Shown here: in pieces, positions 1 to 7,200 of the stretch
Layout of the letters: each line of letters starts with the position of its first letter
Numbering within the stretch: the first letter of the stretch is position 1
Source: DATLFQ01 sp035540915
GTDB taxonomy: Bacteria; Actinomycetota; Acidimicrobiia; Acidimicrobiales; GCA-2861595
Assembly (NCBI GenBank): GCA_035540915.1
Contig: DATLFQ010000191.1
Coordinates: 1-10,415, forward strand
DNA: 10,415 bases
Reading direction: 5' to 3'
Made by a program: the position numbers and the translations under genes
The notes under the pieces: generated by a model
Told to the model about the DNA's origin: nothing
Databases searched by the model: none
The model's input: only the letters and a program-made list of their open reading frames with translations

Positions 1-213
1 GCGGTGCCCGACGGGATCAGCGGCCTGTTGATCTACCGGGGGTGGGGCGGCGGATCCTCGGCCCGCGAGCCCAAGCGCCCGCGGCCGATGGCCGGTGCCG
101 GTGCGGCCGCCCTGCGGCTGCCGCTGCCCACCATGACCAGCGAGGACCTGGACGGGCTGGACCGGTGGTCCCGGCAGGTGGGCGCCGGCCGCACCCGCTC
201 GCTGGTCAACTGA
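1..213 (+). CDS. 3' end of an unrecognised protein (partial, 5' end outside window)
   Basis: Frame 1 is open from the first base to a TGA at 211-213 and gives the last 70 residues of a protein. Codon third positions are overwhelmingly G or C, as in the confident genes here, which supports this frame over the antisense ones. The visible part has a GWGGG stretch, a basic Pro/Arg-rich segment, and a C-terminal portion with an acidic helix-like run (TSEDLDGLDRW) ending in RSLVN. I recognise no family, and the catalytic or defining part must lie upstream. The stop lies inside the 3' end of the convergent deacetylase gene (8-base overlap), so no terminator fits between the two. A start at the GTG at 4-6 is formally possible, but a longer gene entering from the left is more likely. 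Confidence 0.55.
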   Translation, partial: AVPDGISGLLIYRGWGGGSSAREPKRPRPMAGAGAAALRLPLPTMTSEDLDGLDRWSRQVGAGRTRSLVN

Positions 214-1366
214 GCCCCCAGCGGGGGAACACCAGCCCCTTCACCGCGTCGATCACCTCGTCGACGGCCCGGTCGATCGCCGGCGCGGCGCCCGACACCG
301 CCAGCCCCGGCTCGGACAGCCGGAGCGGTACGGCACCGTCGCCAAGCCGGGCGGCCCGCTTCCGCCAGGCGGCCGGCAGCTCGTCGGGCACCTCGACGCC
401 GGCCATCTCGGCAAAGGCCAGCGTCCACGCCCGGGGCACCACCCGCGCCCACTGGTAGCCGCCGCCTCCCGTCGCCAGCCACCGGCCGCCGGCGGCGCGG
501 TGGGCAAGGTCGTGGAGCAGTGCCGCCGCCCGGCGGTAGGCGGCGGTGGTGAGGCACAGGTTGGCCAGCGGGTCGCTGTGGTGGGTGTCGCAGCCGAGCT
601 GGGTCACCAGCACCTCGGGCCCGAAGGCGGTGACCACCGGCGGCACGATCTCGGTGAACGCCCGCAGCCAGGCCGCGTCGCCGGTGCCCGGCGGCAGGGG
701 CACGTTGACCGACGTCCCGGTGGCGTCGCCGGCGCCCACTTCGTCGACCGCGCCGGTGCCCGGGAACAGCGTGCGCCCGTCCTGGTGCAGCGACACCGTC
801 AGCACCCGGGGATCGGCGTAGAAGATGGCCTGCGGCCCGTCCCCGTGGTGGACGTCGACGTCCACGTAGGCCACCCGCTCCACGCCGTGGGCCAGCAGCC
901 AGGCGATGCCGACAGCCGGGTCGTCGTAGACGCAGAAGCCGCTGGCCCGGTCGGGCATGGCATGGTGCAGCCCGCCGGCGGGATTGAACGCGTGCTCGGC
1001 CCGCCCCGACAGGACCGCCTCGGCCCCCACCACCGTGGCACCCGCCACCCGCGCCGCCGCCTCGTGCATCGAGGTGAAGATCGGGTTGTCGCCGGGGCCG
1101 AACCCGTAGCGCCCCCACAGTCCGCGCTCGCCCCGGCCGGCCCGGCGCACGGCGTCGAGGTAGCCGGCCGAGTGGACCAGGCCGAGCTCGGCGTCCGTGG
1201 CGGTGCGGGCGGCAGTCTCGGCGACCCGGCGCCCGTCGACCAGGTCATAGTCGTGGATCAGATCCCTGGTCAGCAGGACGCGCTCGAAGCGCAGCGGGTG
1301 CTGCGGGCCGTGGTCGTAGCGGGGCCCGTCCTCGCCGTACCAGACCAGCTCGACGCGATTACTCAC
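206..1366 (-). CDS. acuC: AcuC-like deacetylase (histone deacetylase family, class I fold)
   Basis: The 386-residue protein matches the zinc-dependent histone deacetylase/acetoin-utilisation AcuC family in length and motif order. Visible motifs are the FNPAGGLHHAMP block with the catalytic His dyad H134-H135, the YVDVDVHHGDG block whose D171 and H173 should bind zinc, the third zinc ligand D260 in QLGCD, and the transition-state tyrosine Y304 in GGGGY. No catalytic residue is missing. Family members remove acetyl groups from lysines; in Bacillus, AcuC deacetylates and so activates acetyl-CoA synthetase. No acetyl-CoA synthetase or acetyltransferase lies in this window, so the substrate here is inferred only. 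It is cytoplasmic, with no signal peptide. The GTG start (complement 1364-1366) overlaps the TAA stop of the upstream glycosylase gene as GTGAGTAA, and no clear Shine-Dalgarno precedes it, so translational coupling is likely. An acetylpolyamine deacetylase is a less likely alternative. Confidence 0.93.
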   Translation of the reverse strand: MSNRVELVWYGEDGPRYDHGPQHPLRFERVLLTRDLIHDYDLVDGRRVAETAARTATDAELGLVHSAGYLDAVRRAGRGERGLWGRYGFGPGDNPIFTSMHEAAARVAGATVVGAEAVLSGRAEHAFNPAGGLHHAMPDRASGFCVYDDPAVGIAWLLAHGVERVAYVDVDVHHGDGPQAIFYADPRVLTVSLHQDGRTLFPGTGAVDEVGAGDATGTSVNVPLPPGTGDAAWLRAFTEIVPPVVTAFGPEVLVTQLGCDTHHSDPLANLCLTTAAYRRAAALLHDLAHRAAGGRWLATGGGGYQWARVVPRAWTLAFAEMAGVEVPDELPAAWRKRAARLGDGAVPLRLSEPGLAVSGAAPAIDRAVDEVIDAVKGLVFPRWGLS

Positions 1367-1853
1367 CGTCGGGTCCGGCTGCGACGACCGCCCGCAGCGC
1401 GTCGACGATGTCGGCCAGCTGGTAGCGGGCCTGCAGGCCGCTGGGGTTGGGCAGGACCCACAGCTGGCTGGGCCCGAGAGGCTCGGGCTGGGGGCCGAGC
1501 GCGGCGCGCGGCCGCCCGAACGCCCGCCGGTAGGCCAGTACCCCGAGGAAGGCCACCTTGGCCGGCCGGTAGTGAGCCACCTTGGCCGCCAGCTCGGCGG
1601 CCCCGGCCCGCAGCTCCTCGGCCGACAGTTCCGCCGCGGCGCGGGTCGGACGGGCCACCAGGTTTGTTAGGCCGAGGCCGCACGTCAGGAGTGAGGCGTC
1701 CTCGGCCGGAGTCAGCTGGCGGTCGGTCAGGCCGGCCCGGTGCAGGGCCGGCCAGAACCGGTTGCCGGGGCGGGCGAAGTGGTGGCCGGCGGCCGCCGAG
1801 GCCAGGCTCGGGTTGATGCCGCAGAACAGCAGGTCCAAGCCGGGGCCGATCAC
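1359..1853 (-). CDS. mug: Mug-type G/U(T) mismatch-specific DNA glycosylase
   Basis: This is a single-domain uracil-DNA glycosylase-superfamily enzyme of the Mug/TDG branch, which excises uracil, and less efficiently thymine or ethenocytosine, from mispairs with G to start base-excision repair. From the GTG start at complement 1851-1853 (164 residues) it shows the active-site block FCGINPS at 10-16, whose Asn is the Mug catalytic-loop residue. A PGNRFW block follows at 29-34, and the second conserved loop NPSGLQARY lies at 136-144; E. coli Mug has NPSGLSR there. Length agrees with E. coli Mug (about 168). The start is uncertain: a GAGGA sits 16 bases before this GTG, which is too far, but 7 bases before an in-frame CTG at complement 1860-1862. 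Starting there would add three residues and restore the N-terminal length of E. coli Mug. It follows the CHRD gene by 35-44 bases and overlaps the deacetylase gene by 8. Confidence 0.92.
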   Translation of the reverse strand: MIGPGLDLLFCGINPSLASAAAGHHFARPGNRFWPALHRAGLTDRQLTPAEDASLLTCGLGLTNLVARPTRAAAELSAEELRAGAAELAAKVAHYRPAKVAFLGVLAYRRAFGRPRAALGPQPEPLGPSQLWVLPNPSGLQARYQLADIVDALRAVVAAGPDGE

Positions 1854-1897
1854 GTCGCGCAGGCCCGCATCCTCGCAGCGCGCCGGGGCGGCGCCGG

Positions 1898-2380
1898 TCA
1901 GGTGCCCGGCCCGGACAGCTGCCCCCGCACGGCGCCCGAGGGATGGGTGGCGTTGTGCAGGTTCACGTAGTAGTCGCCCGGGTTCTGGCGAATCTCCTTG
2001 ACCAGGTCCTTCGGCGCCGGCACGCAGCGCTTCGCGGTGGGGTAGCTGGCCGGCGCGGTACCTGGGTCGAACAGGTGGACGACGATGGGACCGGCCGCGC
2101 CGACGGGCGCCTCGTGGATGTGCCCTGCCCGCGGGAGCGGCTCGCCGGGGGTGAGGGTCAGGGTCCCGAAGCTGAAGCAGACCTCGCCCTGGCCCTGGTT
2201 GAGGGTCAGCTCGACCGAGCCACGGTCGGCGTCACCGTGCGCGTTCACCGGCGCCTCCTCGGCGCCGCTGAGAGCCATGGCGAACGGTCGCCCACCGGCG
2301 GTGGCAGGTCCGGCCAGGGCGGCCATGGCGGCCAGGGCGGCCGAGCCCGCCACCACGCCGCATCGGAGCGTGCGGTGCAT
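1898..2380 (-). CDS. Secreted CHRD-domain protein
   Basis: This 160-residue exported protein is built almost entirely of one CHRD domain, a beta-sandwich module first named in chordin and common as a stand-alone domain in bacterial secreted proteins of unknown function. Residues 1-28 form a signal peptide (basic start MHRTLR, an Ala/Leu/Val core, and an ATA-like cleavage site before GGRPF). The mature part shows the family's LSGAEEAPV opening (37-45), a GHIHEAP motif (86-92) and the closing signature GDYYVNLHNATHPSGAVRGQ (135-154). Two cysteines, C68 and C119, could form a disulfide. The ATG at complement 2378-2380 was chosen because GAGGAGG lies 6 bases upstream and the signal peptide begins there; a longer frame reaching 2482 would lose both. 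It has its own promoter candidate downstream of the ABC-F gene. The true ligand is unknown. Confidence 0.9.
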   Translation of the reverse strand: MHRTLRCGVVAGSAALAAMAALAGPATAGGRPFAMALSGAEEAPVNAHGDADRGSVELTLNQGQGEVCFSFGTLTLTPGEPLPRAGHIHEAPVGAAGPIVVHLFDPGTAPASYPTAKRCVPAPKDLVKEIRQNPGDYYVNLHNATHPSGAVRGQLSGPGT

Positions 2381-2386
2381 GTCGTT

Positions 2387-2393
2387 CCTCCTC
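2387..2393 (-). promoter_or_regulatory. Strong ribosome binding site of the CHRD gene
   Basis: GAGGAGG on the minus strand, ending 6 bases before the ATG at complement 2378-2380. It is the best Shine-Dalgarno match in the window. It decides the start of the CHRD gene in favour of the signal-peptide methionine over the longer frame that would overlap the ABC-F gene. Confidence 0.8.
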
Positions 2394-2407
2394 GTCGCGA
2401 GGCGGCC

Positions 2408-2436
2408 AGTATCGGCGACCACAGTGGCGGCGACAA
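2408..2436 (-). promoter_or_regulatory. Candidate sigma-A-type promoter of the CHRD gene
   Basis: On the minus strand TTGTCG (complement 2431-2436, -35-like) is followed by exactly 17 bases and then GATACT (complement 2408-2413, -10-like). Each matches four of six consensus bases. Transcription would start near 2401, about 20 bases before the ATG, leaving room for the GAGGAGG site. It sits in the 70-base gap after the ABC-F stop. This suggests that the CHRD, glycosylase and deacetylase genes can be transcribed independently of the ABC-F gene. Confidence 0.45.
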
Positions 2437-2450
2437 GGCTCAGGGCCTGG

Positions 2451-4106
2451 TCACCGCTCCCGAGCCGCGCCGGCCGGCTCACCGACGTCCGCCACCAGGT
2501 CGAGCATGGCCGCGTCGAACGGCAGCCCCCGCCCCGAGGGCAGGACGATGGCGTGGGCCGGCGCCAGCTGGGTCACGAACTCGACGTCGTGGCTCACCAG
2601 CACCACGGTGCCCTTGAAGTGCTGCAGTGCCGCCAGCACCGCCTCGCGGGACGCGGTGTCGAGGTTGTTGGTGGGCTCGTCGAGGAGCAGCAGGTTGGCC
2701 CGGCCGGCCATCAGGCGGGCCAGCGACAGCTTCGTCTTCTCGCCGCCCGAGAGCGTGGCGGCGTCCTGGTCGGCCACGTCGCCCGTCAGGCCGAAGTGGC
2801 CGAGCAGCGCCCGCAGCTCGGTCTCGGTGGTCCCGGCGGCGGCTCGCTCGCGCATGGTGGCCAGGACGGTGGTGCCGGCCCGGATGTCCTCGTGCTCCTG
2901 GGCGTAGAAGCCGGCGGTGACGTTGGCCCCGAGCCCCACGCTCCCGACGTCGGGGGCATGGATGCCCACCAGGCAGCGCAGCAGGGTCGTCTTGCCGGCA
3001 CCGTTGGGGCCGACCACCAGGAAGACCTCGCCGCGCCCGACGGTGAAGCCCACGCCGGCGAAGACCTCGACGTCTCCGAAGCGCTTGGCCAGCCCGTCGG
3101 CGGTGAGCACCACGTCGCCGGCGCGAACCGGGTCGGGGAAGCGAACCTTCAGCGGCCGGCGGACCACCGCGGGGAGCCGGGCGGCCTGCGCCTGCTCGAT
3201 GCGCCCGATCCGCTGCTCGAGCGCCTTGCGCTTGCGTGCTGCGGTGGCGTTGCCCTGGCGGAACTTGTCGGCCGTGCGCTGCAGCCGGGCGATCTCGCGC
3301 CCGGCGGTGGCCGTCTCGCGGGCCGAGGCCAGCTCCCGCTCGGCCCGCTTCTTCAGGAACTGGTCGTAGGTGCCCCGGTAGGCGACCAGCCGGCCGCCCT
3401 CCAGCGACACCACCCGGTCGATCGAGGTGTTCATCAGCTCGACCTGGTGGCTGACCAGCAAGACTGCGCTGGGTGACGACGCCAGGAAGTCCATCACGAA
3501 GGACTGGGCCGCCGAGTCGAGGTGGTTGGTCGGCTCGTCGAGGATGAGGAGGTCGCCGCCGGCCAGCAGCAGGCGAGCCAGCTCCAGGCGCCGGCGCTGG
3601 CCGCCCGACAGCGCACCGACCTCGAGCAGCAGCGCCTCGTCGTCCAGCCCCAGCCCGGCGGCGATGCGCTCCGCGGCCGGCTCCAACTCGTAGCCGCCGC
3701 CGAGGCGGAAGCGCTCCTCCAGCTCGCCGAAGCGGGCGACGGCTGCGTCGAGGGCGGCGCCGTCGTCGTCGGCCTGGGCCTTCTCCATCTGCGCACGGGC
3801 GTCGTCGAGCTGGTCCCGGATCGTCGCCAGCGGGCTGGCCGCCAGCAGGTGGTCGTAGGCCAGGCGCAGGGCGGCGGTCTCGTCGGCCCGCACGTCCTGG
3901 GTGAGCCAGCCCCACCGCTCCGGCCGGCGAACCGTGCCGGACCGCGGCGGCAGGTCGCCGGCCACCGTCCGCAGCAGGGTCGTCTTGCCGGCCCCGTTCG
4001 GGCCGACCAGGGCCACCTTCTCGCCGGCGCCGATCTGGAAGGTGGCGTCCTCGAGCAGTGTGCGACCACCCACTTCGACGCGCAGAGCAAGGACAGAGAG
4101 AGTCAT
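2451..4106 (-). CDS. ABC-F family ATPase (ribosome-associated, duplicated ATP-binding cassette)
   Basis: The protein has 551 residues, two ATP-binding cassettes in one chain and no transmembrane segment, which is the ABC-F layout. Members bind the ribosomal E site and adjust translation or protect against antibiotics rather than transport. Cassette 1 has Walker A GPNGAGKT (35-42), signature LSGGQ (167-171 region), Walker B LLILDEP ending at 192 followed by TNHLD, and switch H220. Cassette 2 has Walker A GPNGAGKT (366-373), LSGGE (452-456), Walker B LLLLDEP (472-478) and switch H506. Both catalytic glutamates (E191, E477) are intact. A charged linker helix region at about 250-320, rich in Lys/Arg, corresponds to the P-site tRNA-interaction segment. 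An EttA-style arm is not obvious, so I do not assign ettA or uup. The ATG at complement 4104-4106 was chosen because the cassette begins there. A GTG at 4181 would add 25 Pro/Arg-rich residues unlike the family. No good Shine-Dalgarno is seen before either start. Confidence 0.92.
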   Translation of the reverse strand: MTLSVLALRVEVGGRTLLEDATFQIGAGEKVALVGPNGAGKTTLLRTVAGDLPPRSGTVRRPERWGWLTQDVRADETAALRLAYDHLLAASPLATIRDQLDDARAQMEKAQADDDGAALDAAVARFGELEERFRLGGGYELEPAAERIAAGLGLDDEALLLEVGALSGGQRRRLELARLLLAGGDLLILDEPTNHLDSAAQSFVMDFLASSPSAVLLVSHQVELMNTSIDRVVSLEGGRLVAYRGTYDQFLKKRAERELASARETATAGREIARLQRTADKFRQGNATAARKRKALEQRIGRIEQAQAARLPAVVRRPLKVRFPDPVRAGDVVLTADGLAKRFGDVEVFAGVGFTVGRGEVFLVVGPNGAGKTTLLRCLVGIHAPDVGSVGLGANVTAGFYAQEHEDIRAGTTVLATMRERAAAGTTETELRALLGHFGLTGDVADQDAATLSGGEKTKLSLARLMAGRANLLLLDEPTNNLDTASREAVLAALQHFKGTVVLVSHDVEFVTQLAPAHAIVLPSGRGLPFDAAMLDLVADVGEPAGAARER

Positions 4107-4147
4107 GGGGAAAGGCGCCGGCCGTCCGGGGACGGGGTGCTCGGCCG

Positions 4148-4190
4148 CCAGGATACCGCGCCCGCTCTTCCGGTCCGGCACCTATCCTGG
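4148..4190. promoter_or_regulatory. Inverted repeat between divergent ABC-F and oxidase genes; possible back-to-back promoters or operator
   Basis: CCAGGATA (4148-4155) and its exact reverse complement TATCCTGG (4183-4190) flank a 27-base centre within the 98-base divergent spacer. Each arm carries TATCCT in the outward direction, which fits an actinobacterial TAnnnT -10 element. The minus copy lies 43 bases before the ABC-F ATG. The plus copy lies 16 bases before the oxidase ATG, so its transcript would begin at about the GAGGG ribosome binding site. No convincing -35 boxes were found. The pair may be two outward -10 elements, a binding site for a dimeric regulator, or chance. Confidence 0.35.
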
Positions 4191-4194
4191 ACCT

Positions 4195-4199
4195 GAGGG
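4195..4199 (+). promoter_or_regulatory. Ribosome binding site fixing the oxidase start
   Basis: GAGGG is followed by 5 bases and the ATG at 4205. The reading frame is open back to 4058, but only this ATG has a Shine-Dalgarno and leads directly into a signal peptide. The upstream methionine would lie inside the antisense ABC-F gene. Confidence 0.7.
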
Positions 4200-4204
4200 C
4201 GGCC

Positions 4205-7200
4205 ATGGGGGACGCGGTGGCAAACAGTTTTACTCGGACGACGTGCGCGCGCCTGGCTGGCCTGGCCTTGGCGGTCGCCGTGGTGGCGGCCGGCGCTCCC
4301 GTGCAGGCCGCGCCACCGCCGTCGGCCGGCCACGACCACGCCAGCCACGACCACGCCGCGGCCGAGGGGGCCGGCCAGCCCCACGGCGACGGCGGGCTGG
4401 GCGCCCACGGCGAGAGCGAGGGCCTGAAGCTCGTCGCCGCGTCGGGCGAGAGCGTGGTCGGCGATGCACCGCGCTGCGGCGCCGGGGCGCCCGAGCGGGC
4501 TTACGACGTCGTCGCCATGGCCGCCGAGGTCACCCTGAACCGCTACCTCGACCACGACCCCGAGGGCCGGCTCTACGCGCTGGCGGGCGACGTGGACCGC
4601 GTGCGCGACGAGGTGGCCCGCAACGCCCGGGCCCGAGCCGGTGCCGGTGAACCGGCGGTCAGCGTCGGGCTGCAGGGCGACGCCATCCAGCCACTCACCC
4701 TGCGCACCCGTCCGGGCGAGTGCCTGCGCATCTCGCTGCGCAACGACCTGCCCGGCGAGCCGGCCAGCCTGCACCTGCACGGGGCCGGCCTGAAGGTGGC
4801 CCGGACCGGCGAGGCGGCCATCGCCACCAACCCCGACGCCACCGCCGCGCCCGGAGAGACCGTCGCCTACGAGTGGCTGGTCCCTGCCGACCAGCCCGAG
4901 GCCACCCACTACTTCCACAGCCACGGCGACGAACGGCGCCAGACGAGCCACGGCCTGTTCGGTGCCGTGGTAGTCGAGCCGCCGGGCGCCACCTGGACCG
5001 ACCCGCTGACCGGCTCTGAGCTGGCGACGGGGTGGTCGGCCGTGGTGACCGAGGCGGACGGCCGGGCGTTCCGGGAGTTCGCGCTCTACTACCACGAGAT
5101 CGGCCACGAGAACTTCCAGATCCGCAACGGGGCCGGCGAGCTGGTGCCCCTGGTGGACCCGGTGCTGAGCAGCTACCGCCCCGGCTCGCGGGCGATCAAC
5201 TACCGCAGCGAGCCGTTCATGAACCGCCTGTCCCTCCAGCAGTCGAGAATGGGCCTGGCCGACGAGTCGCTGTCCTACAGCTCGTACACCTTCGGCGACC
5301 CGGCCACGCCGATCGCCCGGGGCTACCTCGGGGACCGGACCAAGCAGCGCGTCATCCACGGTGGCTCGGAGGTGTTCCACGTCCACCACGTGCACGGCGG
5401 GTCGATCCGCTGGCGCCGCCAGCCGGGCACCGAGGACGACGTCACCGAGGGAGGCCTGCAGAAGCGGCCGCCGCTGCTGCCCGAGGCGTCGGAGCGCATC
5501 GACTCCCAGGGCATCGGCCCGTCCGAGACCTTCGACGTGGAGAACGAGTGCGGCGCCGGAGGGTGCCAGCAGAGCCCGGGCGACTACCTCGTCCACTGCC
5601 ACGTGGCCCAGCACTACTTCGCCGGCATGTGGGCCGTCTGGCGCGTCTACAACACCACGCAGGACGGGGCGTCGTCCACCGACGGCCTGCCACCGCTCCT
5701 GGAGCTGCCGCACCGCAAGGGCGCAGTGGCGCCGGCGGTGACCTCCGACCGCCTGATCGGCACGACCGTCGACTCCTACGGGCAGCGGACGGCCATCGGC
5801 GCCGCCGACCTCGGCCCGTGGGTGGAGCGCCAGCTGCCGCCGCCGGGCGTGCCCCGCGGCTACGACGCCTCGGTGCTGGACTGGCAGCGCCAGGGCGACC
5901 GGTATCTCAACGAGCCCGAGACCGACCAGGAGTGGCCCGGCTACCGGCCCCGGGCGCCCGGCACCCGGCCGCCGCTGTTGTTCGACCCGAAGACCGGCAA
6001 GCTGGCCTACCCGTTCCTGCGACCGCACTTCGGCAAGCGGCCGCCCTTCCCCCCCGACCACAACCCCTCGCCGTACCTGGACCCGGTGCCCGACGGTCGC
6101 AGCACGCCCCAGCCCGGGGCCAACGGGCCGGGCAGCGTCTGCCCGGCGGGCACCCGGCTGAAACGCTTCGGGCTCAACGCCATCGCACTACCGATCACGC
6201 TCAACGAGCGGGAGAACCTGGTCGACGCAGCCGGGGAGATCTTCGTCCTCACCGAGGAGGAGGCCGCCGTTCGAGAGGACAACGACATGCGCCGCCCGCT
6301 GGCCATCCGGGCCAATGCCGGCGAGGACTGCGTCGACATCACGTTGCGCAGTGAGCTGGAGGACAGCCCCCTCAACAAGGGCTTCGCGAAGGTGAACGCC
6401 CACATCCACTTCATGCAGTTCGACGTGCAGGCCAGCGACGGGGTCATCACGGGGTTCAACTTCGAGCAGTCGGTGCGGCCCTACGCCATCGAGGGGGAGC
6501 AACTCGCCGCGCCGGCCCCGGCGGGCGCCTCGACGGTGCGCCTGGTCGACGCGGCGCGCTTCCAGCCCGGCGTGCTGGTGGGCGTCGGCATGGAGGACGA
6601 GGGGGGCTTCGAGGTCCGGCGCATCACCGCCGTGCAGGGCACCACGGTGGTGCTGGACGCGCCGCTCGACCGGGCCCACGCCGCCGGCCGCACCGTGAGC
6701 ACCGAGTGGGTGCGCTACCGCTGGTACCCCGACGTGCAGTTCGGGACCGCCTACTTCCACGACCACGTCAACGCGCTGGCCTCATGGCGCCACGGCCTCT
6801 ACGGGGCGGTGATCTCCGAGCCGCCCGGGTCCACCTATCACGACCCGCGCACCGGGGCCGAGCTGCGGAGCGGCCCGCTGGCAGACATCCGCACGCCCCC
6901 GGGTGCGCCGGTCACCGCCGACGTGACCGGCAGCTTCCGGGAGGCGGTCCTGTTCATCCAGGACGACGCGCCGATCACCGCCGTCGGGCGGTCCAGCGGC
7001 AGCGCCATCAACCTGCGGGTGGAGCCGCTCGACGATCGCGCCGACGACCCCTCCATGGCGTTCAGCAGCCAGGCTCGGGGCGACCCGGCCACGCCGCTGC
7101 TGGAGGCCTACCTGGGTGACCCCGTCGTGCTGCGCACGCTGGTGGCGGGGACCAACGACGTCCACACGCTGCACGTCGACGGGCACTGGTTCCGCACCGA

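Noticed and set aside
33..1118. Long minus-strand frame antisense to other frames of the deacetylase region
   Set aside because: Its translation is Arg/Gly/Pro-rich low-complexity sequence typical of an out-of-frame shadow in high-GC DNA; the overlapping frame encodes a complete AcuC with all catalytic residues.
2381..2482. N-terminal extension of the CHRD protein to 2482
   Set aside because: It would overlap the ABC-F gene, and the strong GAGGAGG plus signal peptide mark the ATG at 2380 as the start.
4107..4181. GTG at complement 4179-4181 as the ABC-F start
   Set aside because: The added 25 residues (Pro/Arg-rich) are unlike ABC-F N-termini, which begin close to the first strand; the ATG at 4106 fits better, though neither has a good ribosome binding site.
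4058..4204. N-terminal extension of the oxidase to the methionine at 4058
   Set aside because: It would overlap the ABC-F gene, has no ribosome binding site, and would bury the signal peptide 49 residues inside the protein.
2479..4206. 575-residue minus-strand frame overlapping the ABC-F gene
   Set aside because: The neighbouring frame has both Walker A/B sets and signatures; this one is a frame-shifted shadow rich in Arg, Pro and Gly.
4103..6061. 652-residue minus-strand open frame opposite the oxidase
   Set aside because: It is antisense to the motif-rich oxidase, has shadow-like Gly/Arg/Val/His composition and matches no family that I recognise.
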